From the NCBI GenBank assembly GCA_033964015.1, contig CM066912.1:13055399-13119398 (forward strand): a DNA stretch of 64,000 bases. Reading direction: 5' to 3'. The position numbers and the translations under genes were made by a program. The notes under the pieces are model-generated. The model did no database searches and was not told the origin of the DNA. It saw nothing but the letters and a program-made list of their open reading frames with translations. This document shows positions 48,780-59,442 of this stretch, piece after piece. Position 1 is the stretch's first letter, and every line of letters begins with the position of its first letter. Origin of the DNA: Scolanthus callimorphus (Eukaryota; Cnidaria; Anthozoa; Actiniaria; Edwardsiidae).

Positions 48780-49873
48780 TATTTTTTAAACAGAAAATAT
48801 CCAGTTTTTGCTTAAAACATTTCTCCCGGGACGGATATCACTTCCGACGGATAATATTGTCTGATATCTGTCCTATGAAAATGTACCACGTGATACGTTT
48901 CAACCAATGAGCGCACGTTAAAATTGATCACTGGGATATAAAGAGGAATAGTGAGGTCAGAGCCAAGCGAAACGCTGATTTGTCCAAGTATTGGTTGTTA
49001 TTAATACCATGACACATGGTCTTGCCAATTTTCAATATTGATTTTATATGCTTTCTTTACAGAAGAGTAGGTTACAGTGTAAGGTATCTCCTGGCATAAT
49101 TCGGACTAGACTTCAAACCCTACACATTCTGATTCACCAAGATTCAAATTCGTACATGCACCACCCCTGCCCCTTACTCGTTTCTGGCTGCGTGCACGTT
49201 GTTGGTACCCACTTTCAAACGTGTGATTTTACGGAAGAAATTATTCAATAATTACGCGTATGTTTCATTTTCTGGATAAGCAATATGGTAAGGTTGTTCG
49301 ACAATCTCATTTCGAAAAGTTGGCAAATTAATTTTGGGTTGATGTAGTTTTTGTGCATTACTAATATTTACTTTATTTAATATTGATTCACATAAAAATA
49401 TTTACATGTTTCACAATTGTTTGATCTTGCATGCAAAAACAACAATGGTGTGTCAAAAGTATATTTATTTTGCCCCCAAAACATAAATAAATTCTTGAAT
49501 TGCCCATGGACAAAGGCTAAGAGAGAGGCGCATCAACAACTTATTTGGCAAATGCTGTTGTCATATGGACGTTTTCTGTACTTGCCTGATTTGATGATTG
49601 TTATTAGAAACGATATTGAATAAAATTGCTCTTTTACTGCAAATGATCATTTCTTGATAAAACTTGTTTCATGTTGAGGAAGCAGGAGGCTTGTGCGCAA
49701 ATTTTTGGGCAATTATTTCTGGGTCATCTGCATTTAGAGACACATGTCTGTCTATGGGTAGAATACCCTGAACTCTCCAGTAGAACACCGTGGCCATTAG
49801 CACAGGAATATAGCTGTAATCCTTGTCTACTTTAATGATTCTAGTATTCCATTCTTTTGTTCGCTGGTTGTAT
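48780..49873. other. No gene seen beyond the possible promoter at 48815-48950
   Basis: Open frames at 49048-49623 are short and domain-free. Confidence 0.35.
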
Positions 49874-50600
49874 AGTCCAGTCGAGGGGTTTCACGCCACC
49901 CCCCGGAACTAGTAACGAGACATACATTTTTGGAGCCCTTAGGATGTCTAGAAAGTGGTTTTAGATGGTAGCAGCTCGAAAAAGTGTCCCACGGCCCTAT
50001 TTTGCCAGATTAATTGTGTTTTAATTATATTAATTTGTCATTTAGTGAGATTTTTTGATGTTCAACGAGGCAGTTTTATAGATTGTAGCATTGTTCAGAA
50101 AAGCTATTTAGTTTCTAAATCTCTACTTTTGCGATCTTAGGAATACTCTGATCACATGTATACAAGTTAAGTAGCTGCCACAGCCTTGCCGTTACATAAA
50201 CGCATATCGTTTTGGTACTGCCTAATAGGAATACAAAGGCTGACAGGGTCTTAGAAATATCTATCAGTATGGAACGTAACATGTATAAAACGGGCATGTA
50301 AGTTATACATATGTGTTTAGTCTATTAATGACACTATAACAGAATACGTGATAAGATTGGAATGCTTTTCTGGATAGCGCTACAGTCCATAAAATTACCT
50401 AGTTGAATTTAAAAAAAAATATCATTAAATAACAAAAGAATATAAGTAAAAAAAATTGTCACAAAATAGGAACGTAGGACACTTTTTGAAGCTGTTAACA
50501 TCTAAAACCTTTTTCTAGGCATCCAAAGGATTCCAAAAATGTATGTCTCGTTACTAGTTCCGGGGGCTGCACCCCCTCTAACGACTAGACTAGTACTTGC
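49874..50600. mobile_element. MITE-like element, about 115-130 bp TIRs
   Basis: The left arm has CCCCGGAACTAGTAACGAGA, CATACATTTTTGGA, GTCTAGAAAGTGGTTTTAGA and AAAAAGTGTCC. The right arm repeats these in inverse, ending TCTCGTTACTAGTTCCGGGG. About 85 percent of arm positions appear to match by eye. The tips TATAGTCCAGTCG and CGACTAGACTAGTA also correspond. The core is AT-rich and non-coding. Confidence 0.82.
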
Positions 50601-51059
50601 GACTGTATATGGCCTCTCCTCCTTGAGAACTGACAGCGGCTGCTCTGCCTAGGTGGTAGTTCTAATCAAAAGCTGCAGGTTGCTTCCTTGCTTTGTAATA
50701 TCTATACCTAAACCAAAAGCGTATGAATAGATATGAAAATGTAATACAAGGTGAAAAAACGGTTTATGCTTGAGGGGGGCTGTAACCAAAAAAAAGGGGC
50801 GGGGAGGGGTTGTGAGAAATAAAGTTCTTGCAAGACGTGAGCCCCCTCCCCCGAAAATATGTTATATGGGAGGGCCCTATTTTTTAGTGTGTGTGTTTGT
50901 TAGGGGATGAGTTTATGCTAAATATAGAAGATGTGCATTTACATTATATTTATATAGCCCATGACATCCCAGCCCTGACAATACATACTTGTAGGACGAT
51001 CTCTTGGGTGGATATGCAAGGGACATGCTGTTGAGGCATTCTAAATAGCCTGTGTGCCC
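50601..51059. other. No gene seen
   Basis: It contains G-rich and C-rich patches near 50780 and 50850 that resemble the dispersed repeats elsewhere in the window. Confidence 0.35.
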
Positions 51060-51934
51060 TTAAAACAAGAAGCAAAACATAATAATAAATAATAATAAAT
51101 ACTTTATTTCTGTGTCAATAAGATAATAGCAGTAGCAAAACCACTAAGTATGGACACAAATCAATATAAAATAATAAATAACTATCTATAAAATTTAAAA
51201 AGTTAAGTTACTTACTACTAGCTAATATATACAATTCCTAGTAATATTTACAATTCAAATCACAAATTACACATTCACTCTATTACCCCACATTCGCGCT
51301 AACCCTAGCACACACATTCATCCTATATACATTAATATTCCTATAAAGTTGATGATCCTATGGACAGCCTAGTGAGGCAATCAAGAGATCGGATCCACAG
51401 ACCCCAAAGGAAAGTCAGACTGCCGTGGCTAGTCAGTGTGCAATTCTCGTTTGTCATGAGGTACACACTGAGCAGCCAACACAGCCACCACCATCCATCA
51501 GTGTCTCCAGATCCAATCTCCTGATTGCCCTCTTAAAACTTTGCAACGAGAATGAGTTTCTAATATTACTAGGGATTTTAGACCGCAATACAGGTATCTT
51601 AGCGAGTGCTTTCCAAAGCATAGCAGGTACAAAACACTGCTCTAAGCCCCCTATCCTGGAGTCGCTCCAACTTTCTTGCATCACTTCCTCTACAATGATG
51701 CCATACTGGACTACAATATGTCAAATAAGGCAGGATTGCTGCCTTAAACAATTGAAGCTTAGCAGTGGTTGGTATCAAATTACGCAACCTCTCTGACTAG
51801 CTTTTTTTACAAATTTCACTAATATGCTCCTTAAAAGTCAATTGACAGTAAAGGTTTACACCTAATAATCTAATGCTCTGATAGTGAGAGACCTTGTTTC
51901 CATCTACGTCGTTTTTTAAAATAAATATATCGTA
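51060..51934 (-). mobile_element. LINE 3' fragment (RT C-terminal region)
   Basis: The minus strand reads IRLLGVNLYCQLTFKEHISE, RNLIPTTAKLQLFKAAILPY, LTYCSPVWHHCRGSDARKLE and RLQDRGLRAVFCT. After a frameshift it continues LAKIPVLRSKIPSNIRNSFS. The 3' tail is AT-rich with TTATTATTT repeats at 51085-51105. It belongs to a LINE group different from those at 48105 and 15041. A mini-Helitron adjoins its 5' side. Confidence 0.8.
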
Positions 51935-52165
51935 CTAGTTGATTACCCGTGAATAAATTCACCTAGTCTTTGAAGGGTGTCTTTGAGTGGATGGCAAAAC
52001 ACATTGTTCAATATATAGAAAATTCCTGAATGCCAGCTACTCTCCTCGCATCGATTTCAAAAAACTAACACCAGCTTGCACCCCTGTGAGTGATATGTAT
52101 CACATCCACGGTGGCAGCTAGCTCGACCTCGGAGCTTCAAACGGCTTAAAATATTATAATATAGA
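51935..52165 (-). mobile_element. Mini-Helitron, 231 bp
   Basis: The minus strand starts TCTATATTATAATATTTTAA after an A. It ends with a hairpin (GTGAAT, TT, ATTCAC), ten bases (GGGTAATCAA), then CTAG followed by T. These are the same end features and A/T insertion site as the Helitron at 46892. Confidence 0.7.
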
Positions 52166-52717
52166 TTACACTGTTTAATGTAGAATATTATACACTTAAT
52201 TACTGCTTTCTAGGAAAACTAAACTTGTTGTTTCCCGAGGGTGCAACAATTAAGTGTTTTATTATAAAGCAAATAGAAAATACACAGTAAAATAGGAAAC
52301 AACTTTCCCGCCGAAATTTCCCGCTTTAGCGATGTCGCCCGCGCGGGCAACATTGAGTTTGTGGTTTACCACGTGACCATGATAGAACCAATAAGAGCAC
52401 GCGATTTGATAGAATAAACACGAGCTCTTTAATAATGCTGGAAACTCAGGGCTTAAAATAACGGCAGGTCAACGGACAATTTCCGGCGACAATTGTCAGA
52501 TTTACGGTCAAATCTCGTCTTTGCCGGTCATTTTCACTTAATAAGAATATATTTTATTCCAACCCTATTGCAGCCGTGCAGAATTACAGGGAGATTACAA
52601 AAGTATAACGATGGTTGCGCTGAGATATAACTGGGTAACTTACAATAATAAATGCAATAATAAATAAGTGCAATAATTGCAATCTAAGGCTGGTACTTAA
52701 ACGTCACAAAGTTATTA
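52166..52717. other. No gene; promoter-like and 3'-tail-like repeats
   Basis: 52290-52440 has GCGCGGGC and CACGTGACC with CCAAT sequence and resembles the region at 48840-48960. 52530-52680 resembles a LINE 3' end with AATAATAAATG repeats, without coding. Confidence 0.3.
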
Positions 52718-53380
52718 AGGTTACTAGGAACCTTCGCGCACGTGTTCGAAAAAAAATAATACACGTCCTTAGTTTAACCAAAACATATCAACCTATATAT
52801 CGTTGGAAAGCTTATAGAATTGACTAGCGAAATATGGCAAAAAGAAATATATTTTTCATAATTATAAAAAAATTTTATTAAAAATTCGGGTGTATGATTT
52901 TCAAGAGATAACGCTGTCGAACTGCTCGACCTTGATTCCCAAGTAACACATTGTTTTAATCCTTAAAGGTGTTTCTCAAAAACCGTGTCTGCGTTTTTAA
53001 AATTTTGCTTTGTTCAAGGTCAATTTTTTAGATTTTTAACGCTCTAAAAATATAATAATTCATAACTTTTGAACTAACCAAAATTTAAAAAATCGCAGAC
53101 ACGGTTTTTGAGAAACACATTTAAGGATTAAAACAATACATTACTTGGGAGTCATGGTCCAGCAGTTCGACAGCATTAGCTCGTGAAAATAGCACACCAA
53201 AATATTTAATCAATGCTTTAAAAAAAATTACAGGTATCAATAAGTGATTTCTTTTTGCTTTGGCCCGCTAGTCCATTCTATAAGCTTTCCAACGATATAT
53301 GGGTTGACATATTTTGGTTAAACTAAGGACGTGTATGATTTTTTTCCGAACAATGTGCGCGAAGGTTCTCAGTAGCCTTA
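52718..53380. mobile_element. Long fold-back element, about 300 bp arms
   Basis: Left arm 52718-53012 and right arm 53080-53380. Shared inverted blocks are GAACCTTCGCGCAC, ACGTCCTTAGTTTAACCAAA, ATATATCGTTGGAAAGCTTA, GCTGTCGAACTGCT, AATGTGTTACTTGG-like and AAAACCGTGTCTGCG. The AT-rich loop is about 65 bp. No ORF of its own. Confidence 0.88.
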
Positions 53381-53580
53381 AAGCGTTCAGTCCTCGTTTT
53401 TATGGAGTACGGTTGGAGCGGAGGTTGTAATGGCGGGTGCTTTGATGCTTTTATGAATAAGATTATGCAAAGAATGGCCTTGATTAATGCGATCAACGAA
53501 TGTATTTCACGCCGCTCATGCATAAATATTGCCGCTGCCCGCCCGCTACGCTAAAGTCCATAAGAAAACTGCAGAAAGCC

Positions 53581-55494
53581 TCAGATCTTACCAGGGATTT
53601 TAGCTCTGACTAAAGAGTCTTTAAGCGATTTCTCCCGTTTGTAAGCGACCAAAGGCGGATTCGGAAAAATGTCAGCTGTGTAGGGCTGGTCCGTGATTAT
53701 GTGCCAGTATTTCATAAGAACCCTTTTCAGATTCGGATTTGCCGGGTTGTACTTGGTGACAAATGGTAGGACTTTTTTGTTGGATGTTATGATACGCTTT
53801 TTAAGAGCCAGGTTTCTCTCAGAAAAACAAACCTCCGATATGTTGCGGTCAATGAAATCGGCGGGATAGCCTCGCTCTATAAGGCGGGCTTTGAAGTTAT
53901 TGATTTCTTTCGCAAAGTTTTCGGGGTCAGAATTAGTTCTGAGCAGTCGCAATGCTTCTCCTTTGATAAAAACCCTTCTTACAGCTTGGAGGGTGGCTTG
54001 ATGAGAAGTGTGTATACTGAAAAGTTTCAGTAGGCTTAAAATGCGTTCTGATATCCAAGATATTAGAATCCATAAATCTATCGCCTTTATAAACTTCTGT
54101 GTCGAGGAAAGTGACGGTATCGTTTGACATTTCGCAGGTGAACTTGATAGTTTGGTGGAAGTTATTCGCAAAATCAACAAAATTGAGGATTTCGGCTTCC
54201 GGTATAGTCCATACGCAAAAAACGTCATCGATAAACCGTTTCCAGATCAGAGGTTTGTAGGGGCTGTCTCGGAGTAAGGACTCCTCTATGTGTGCCATAA
54301 AAATGACAGAGAAAGCGACAGCCATTTTAGTGCCCATAGCGATACCATGTGTTTGGAGAAAGTGTTTGTTATTGAATTTGAAGGAGTGTTCCCTAAGATA
54401 GAATGTAGGGATCGGTAATTGGGGCTTCTAATGCTCCTCGTATTTAGAACAAACAATGTCTATTCCCTCGTCTTGGGGAATGTTTGTGTATAATGAACAC
54501 ACGTCCATGGTGGCTATGATAGCAGAGTCTGGAATGGGAGATTCCTCTATAAAGTTTATAAAGTGCGTAGTGTCCTTCAAATACGATCGCTGAACTTGCG
54601 CGATGGGTTGTAGAAGTGAATCTACAAGACACGATATGCGTTCAGTCGGGCCTCCACTCCCTGAGACGATTGGTCTACCCACGGGAATCTTTTTGTGAAT
54701 TTTAGTCAGAGTATAAAATTCAGGGATTCTAGTGGGTTTTTGACCGTCATTTAACCATTTGTGGGTCATTACGTCAATGAAATCTTCATCGTAAAGTTTA
54801 GAAACTATTTTCTTAACTTTTTTGGCGGTTTCATCTACCATAGGTTTGGAGAGCGGTTTATAAAACTTCGCATCGTGAAGTTGATTTGTGCCCTCTTTGA
54901 TTTTGGTAGAAATATCTGTTATGACCGTGGTTGTTCCTTTGTCAGCTTTTTTCACGTTAATATCCCGATTCATTCGGAGATTATTAAGCGCGTGCCTTTC
55001 GTTGCCCGATAGGTTGTCTGTGCAGGGTTTAAAGTTCGCTGCGACTAAAACCGACTTAGTAACATCAATGTAAGTCTCCAGGGCCACTGATGGTTGCGGT
55101 GGCGGGTTTCAATTAGACTTAACATAGAACTTATGCGGTTGTTTGCGCTTAGAAATGGCGAACATATATCGTAGACGCATAGTGCGGCAAAGGCATCAAA
55201 GTCCTTAATCAAGGGCTTATGAGTAGCTGGCATTGGAGGCGTGGGAATAAATTTGAGGCCTCTAGATATTAGGCGGGATTCGTGTTGGGACAAAGTGTAG
55301 TTTGACATATTCTTTATATGTCCAGTGTTTGTTGTCCCGGCAGGCTTATGGCGCCTAAAAGATCGCTTCGTATTGGCATATTTACGCGCATGCCTATTTT
55401 TATAGGATACATTAAAAGTGAGACGTGTATACTGTTGATCTCTTGCTTTATTTGATGAATTTGGCAAATTATATGTGTCTGTTAGAGATCGCAT
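53581..55494 (-). pseudogene. PLE reverse transcriptase ORF, frameshifted
   Basis: It begins near 55494 and carries the PLE N-terminal block YTLSQHESRLISRGLKFIPT. Then come KADKGTTTVI, FYTLTKIHKKIPVGRPIVSG (the PLE-specific K-I-H-K-x-P-x-x-R-P-I-V block), ATMDVCSLYTNIPQDEGI (catalytic D), THGIAMGTKMAVAF, WKRFIDDVFCVW (catalytic DD) and TVTFLDTEVY. The C-terminal region KRVLMKYWHIITDQPYTADI follows and the frame ends VRAKIPGKI. Damage: a frameshift and a TGA around 55130-55180, a TAG at 54428 and a one-base insertion in an A run near 53970. Usual PLEs continue into a zinc-finger/GIY-YIG endonuclease; here the frame stops and the element ends about 65 bp later. Confidence 0.88.
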
Positions 55495-55542
55495 AAGTGT
55501 CTCAAGCTCCTTAAATTTGGACTGTACAGCGGCAATGTTCGT

Positions 55543-56109
55543 CTAAGTTGGCTGTTTATACGGACGTCTGGTCCTTCTGGCTGCTCTGCGGGATGCTGCC
55601 TGGGCTCTGTTCTGGGCCTTGGTGAACTGGTCAGCCTCTGGGTACATCGCTTTCAAGGATTCGGTCAGGGCGGCAAGGCTCTGTTCATCCCCGGTGATGT
55701 TTTTCTGTAGCTGGTTAGTCATCAAGGCTAGAAGCCTCTGTTCAGCATCGGTGCAGATCTCTTTCAGCGCATCCTGGAAGGCCTGGTCGGCCCGTAAGTG
55801 TGGCTTCGGTCTGAACTGGAGGCCAATAGGACAGGTGCGTTTACTGCGGGACCCAGTAAGATACGCTAATGATTTTGAGGACTTAGCTTTCCTCGTCTGG
55901 AGTAGCGTAATTCGGTTTCTCAAGGACTTGAACTGCTGGCTGTCTGTGGGTCGGGATCGCTTAGCGAGTGGTGGCTCGGGACATGAGTCGGCGGGCCGTT
56001 TTGCGGGCGATTTCACAGGTGACAGAGCTGGCAAGAAGTCCGATGACATAGGGAGTTCGTCAAGCATGGCGGCGAGGGCTTCGTCGTCATAATCAAAGTT
56101 GCTGGCCAT
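55543..56109 (-). CDS. PLE ORF1-like protein, 188 residues, intact
   Basis: It starts MASNFDYDDEALAAMLDELP, an acidic beginning. Basic clusters (AKRPADSC, PLAKRSRP, GSRSKRTCPIG) follow, then a helical region (DALKEICTDAEQRLLALMTN) and a very basic end, AASRRAARRTRRPYKQPT. I know no domain for it. Position and charge suggest a nucleic-acid-binding ORF1 of the Penelope-like element. Its start codon is about 30 bp after the hammerhead-like motif, and it is the only undamaged ORF of the element. Confidence 0.65.
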   Translation of the reverse strand: MASNFDYDDEALAAMLDELPMSSDFLPALSPVKSPAKRPADSCPEPPLAKRSRPTDSQQFKSLRNRITLLQTRKAKSSKSLAYLTGSRSKRTCPIGLQFRPKPHLRADQAFQDALKEICTDAEQRLLALMTNQLQKNITGDEQSLAALTESLKAMYPEADQFTKAQNRAQAASRRAARRTRRPYKQPT

Positions 56110-56138
56110 GAGTAGGTAGTTCTAAGGAGAACTGTTTA

Positions 56139-56204
56139 TAGCTAGTGTTGCAAGACCGGTTTCGGGACTCTAATGAGAGAACCTTCTTCAGTTGCTTTTA
56201 GCTA
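56139..56204 (-). ncRNA. Hammerhead ribozyme-like motif (type I) in the PLE 5' region
   Basis: On the minus strand: TAGCTA and GCAA (helix I, 5' side), CTGAAGA (conserved core CUGANGA, 56191-56185), a helix II hairpin (GG..CTCT, loop CATT, AGAG..CC), GAAA (56163-56160), a minimal helix III CCGG, and UC. The predicted cleavage is after the C at 56154. Then come TTGC and TAGCTA (helix I, 3' side), which pair with GCAA and TAGCTA. The pair at the base of helix II is A-C instead of the usual G-C, which would weaken it. PLEs are known to carry hammerheads with very short helix III, so the setting fits. Confidence 0.6.
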
Positions 56205-56664
56205 GTTGCTCGAGGGATTACGAGCGGCAATGTGAACTCTGCTAGAGAATTTTGCATTTTTATAGGCGTATTCGGATCAAAATGTAGCTGCGAGCTGGAA
56301 TCCTATTGGTCAGTTAAAAAAGCTATCTCTGCGTGTTGATTGGTGCAAATTTCGATCCGCTTGGGTTTAAGGTCGCGTGCCGGCATCTATTGTTTACTCT
56401 TTGTTTCCCCGAAACAAAGGCGGCCGGATTGATAGACCTCAAATGCAAATTAGCGGAAAATTATGTCTCACCTACACGCTGGTGTTTATGAAAAACACTC
56501 CGTAGGAAAGCTTAAAATCTGTGGTATGAGCAGTTGTAAAAATGGTTATGTGGATCGTAAAAGCATCCGGATTAACCTAGACTTTGAGCGTAGAAATTCC
56601 CGTGAACGAGAATTTGAGCTTACGGTGGCTAGCGGATAAAAGACCGAAGTCAAGTACAAGAACA

Positions 56665-57424
56665 TGCATAAATATTGCCGCTGTCCGCCCGCTACGCTAA
56701 TGTCCATAATAAAACTGCAGAAAGCCTCAGATCTTACCAGGGATTTAGCTCTGACTAAAGAGTCTTTAAGCAATTTCTCCCGTTTGTAAGCGACCAAAGG
56801 CGGATTCGGAAAAATGTCAGCTGTGTAGGGCTGGTCCGTGATTATGTGCCAGTATTTCATAAGAATCCTTTTCAGATTCGGATTTGCCGGGTTGTACTTG
56901 GTGACAAATGGTAGGACTTTTTTGTTGGATGTTATGATACGCTTTTTAAGAGCCAGGTTTCTCACAGAAAAACAAACCTCCGATATGTTGCGGTCAATGA
57001 AATCGGCGGGATAGCCTCGCTCTATAAGGCGGGCTTTGAAGTTATTGATTTCTTTCGCAAAGTTTTCGGGGTGAGAATTAGCTCTGAGCAGTCGCAATGC
57101 TTCTCCTTTGATAAAACCCTTCTTACAGCTTGGAGGGTGGCTTGATGAGAAGTGTGTATACTGAAAAGTTTCAGTAGGCTTAAAATGCGTTCTGATATCC
57201 AAGATATTAGAATCCATAAATCTATCGCCTTTATAAACTTCTGTGTCGAGGAAAGTGACGGTATCGTTTGACATTTCGCAGGTGAACTTGATAGTTTGGT
57301 GGAAGTATTCGCAAAATCAACAAAATTGAGGATTTGGGCTTCCGGTATAGTCCATACGCAAAAAAACGTCACCGATAAACCGTTTACAGATCAGAGGTTT
57401 GTAGGGGCTGTCTCGGAGTAATGA
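56665..57424 (-). mobile_element. PLE, upstream partial copy (RT C-terminal part)
   Basis: It repeats the RT C-terminal half of the main copy, from HIEESLLRDSPYKPLICKRF to KYWHIITDQPYTADI, then the same 3' tail ending CATGCATAAATATTG. The catalytic block is FIGDVF instead of FIDDVF. A one-base loss near 57306 shifts frame. At the end, a one-base loss relative to the main copy (GATTTAG against GATTTTAG) opens a longer tail frame. Its 3' end joins the 5' region of the main copy without other sequence. Confidence 0.85.
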
Positions 57425-57640
57425 CTCCTCTATGTGTGCAACGCGGCGGTCCGACAGTGTTTTGATCCCTGCCTGATCCAGGGCTTTGTTATCAGGCAAA
57501 CTAGGACATATAATGGCCATTGTCCGCCTCTGTACAGACTCTAAGACGTTTGACAGGTAGTCGGGGACGACGTGCCTGCGTATTTTCGTGATTGACATAC
57601 CAATAAAGGTACTGCCAAAGCATGAGGACGTAGCAATAAA
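57425..57640 (-). mobile_element. LINE fragment fused to the PLE copy
   Basis: The minus strand reads MSITKIRRHVVPDYLSNVLE, SVQRRTMAIICPSL, LDQAGIKTLSDRRVA and then runs straight into PLE sequence (HIEESLL). The LINE part is a C-terminal block of a CR1/Jockey-type RT ORF. The reading frame is continuous across the junction. Confidence 0.7.
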
Positions 57641-57861
57641 ATTAAAAATCTTACAAAACTACTAAGGAAAAAAGGTCAATAAAGTCACGAAAATTGAAAA
57701 CCGTGCGTAACATTTTCCGTATCTAAATTCAATTAACATAGATTATAGAATTATCAAAACATGAAATCAGATGCACATGAGCTATAGATTGTTATACAAT
57801 AATTTCTTATCTACTTTATTATCAACTACCACCTGGAAATATATAAAATCTAGCGCGCCCT

Positions 57862-57899
<38 letters not shown>

Positions 57900-59136
57900 G
57901 GGGGGGGGAGGGGGGGGGAGGGGTCTGCAAAGACCACCGACTTATTACCAAAACAATTGATTTGACCGGCCAGACAAGTTGGATAATAAATTGATGTATT
58001 CATGGGATTAATTCATGGTTAAAGTAAGTTCTGTGTATGTTTTAGTGTGATGCATGTTACAGTTTTCATGTTCACAGCCCAAAATCCCACCTTTGAACCT
58101 TTTTCTATTCTAGAGGCCTTAACCATCTTCAGCTGCTTGAAAGGGTTGGTTACACTAATCCCAAACCTTCGTGGAAATATTCCCAATAAATTTGTGAAGA
58201 ATATTTTAAAACCTACCTGAACTTCACATAAAATTTAAAGCTGCCCAGAAGGCTTGACCCAAGCACTATTTTCTGCAATACTTCAAAATCTTTATCTCTG
58301 CGGTCAAACCAAGGGGTTAATCAGCTTCAAGGTCCTCATGGTCACACTTGCCTGTGGACAATTCACGTTCCTTACACATATGATTCAGGATGATTATCCA
58401 CTTATCCTGAGAAAAAGGAGAACATCACGAATACAGAAACATTGATATCCAAAAGAAGCATTGTCTGAATCTAAAGTCAGAGTGACAATGCCAATGTCAA
58501 ACCCAGGCATGACAACTTCATTTTGGAAAAGAAAATACAACTTATACCATACAGGATACCATACAGGTTTTCCAGGAAAATGCCAGGGGTGTGGGTAAGA
58601 TAATGCGGCAATCATGCATAGCATTGTAATAATATAAATGGAAATTGTGGAAAAAAATTTTTCTTGTGCTAGAGTACCTTAAACGTTGCAAGAGACTCAG
58701 ACGTGTCAAGTTCAAATGCAATCGAGCAATGCCAGAAATGGTTTAGAATTCGTTTTGAACACTTTCCAATTTTACTATTACTTTTGTTGACAGAAATCTG
58801 AAGAAAATTATGAATGAGTAACTCTTTAAAAAGGTGGTAGCTAGGGGTGCCAGTGGGGAAATCAGAAAAAATACCCTTAAAATACCAAGCAGTGAAAAAA
58901 AAATGCAAAAAAAAACTACCTATAGAAAGGGTCATGCTTCCACAACGATTGCCACCGGAGGCAAGACCACCTAAAGGGATAGGACTGATTTTGAACACCT
59001 GTAAGAGATAGCACTAGGGTCAATTGTATACCCTAAGAGATAGGAAAAGTAGCCCATCTTAAAATATGGGGTCCCCATCCATCCTACCCCTGGGATAATG
59101 CGCAAGTAACAACTGTGTTAACAAAGTACTGGTAAT
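57641..59136. other. No gene seen
   Basis: Contains the poly-G tract described separately. The rest is AT-rich with short open frames and no domain. Confidence 0.4.
57862..57923 (+). repeat. Poly-G tract with G9A units
   Basis: 37 consecutive G, then A and G9 twice, then A and G4. Such a tract would form G-quadruplexes in single strands and is also prone to length errors in assembly. Confidence 0.95.
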
Positions 59137-59298
59137 GTGTGGTTCCAGAAAATATACATACTCCCTCCCCCCATGGGGGATTTTTTATAGACCCCACCAC
59201 CAACCCTCTGGAATTTCCGTTTAAGTGTGCCTGTGGGTGACCCCTTGGAAATTCCAATTCCCCCCTCCCTCTGGTATGTATATTTTCTGGAACCACAC
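59137..59298. mobile_element. GTGTGGTTCC MITE, best-preserved copy
   Basis: Left end GTGTGGTTCCAGAAAATATA, right end TATATTTTCTGGAACCACAC, almost perfect inverted repeats of about 20 bp. Flanked by AAT on both sides. The core alternates C-rich and G-rich patches, with internal GGAATTTCC-type blocks. Confidence 0.85.
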
Positions 59299-59442
59299 AA
59301 TACAACTTTTCTATCTATCTGTTCCTGATTTCTCTGTGAAACGCTCACCTTAAATGCAACAGGAACCCATGTTATGTGGGATGAACCCACTTGGCATTTG
59401 TCATTTTGTACATGTATTACCCAACGGTAAGGGTGCAGGAGA

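Larger units (their letters stand above)
53516..56664 (-). mobile_element. Penelope-like retroelement (PLE), main copy
   Basis: Minus-strand order: 5' region with hammerhead-like fold (56664-56110), ORF1 (56109-55543), RT ORF (55494-53581), short 3' tail ending CAATATTTATGCATG at 53516. A partial second copy lies directly upstream in the same orientation, a partial tandem arrangement usual for PLEs. The GIY-YIG endonuclease expected after the RT is not present. Confidence 0.85.

Noticed and set aside
55619..56092. 157-residue plus-strand ORF
   Set aside because: It is antisense to the PLE ORF1, whose reading has the expected position and charge pattern.
57771..58003. Polyproline or polyglycine ORFs
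   Set aside because: They are translations of the poly-G tract.
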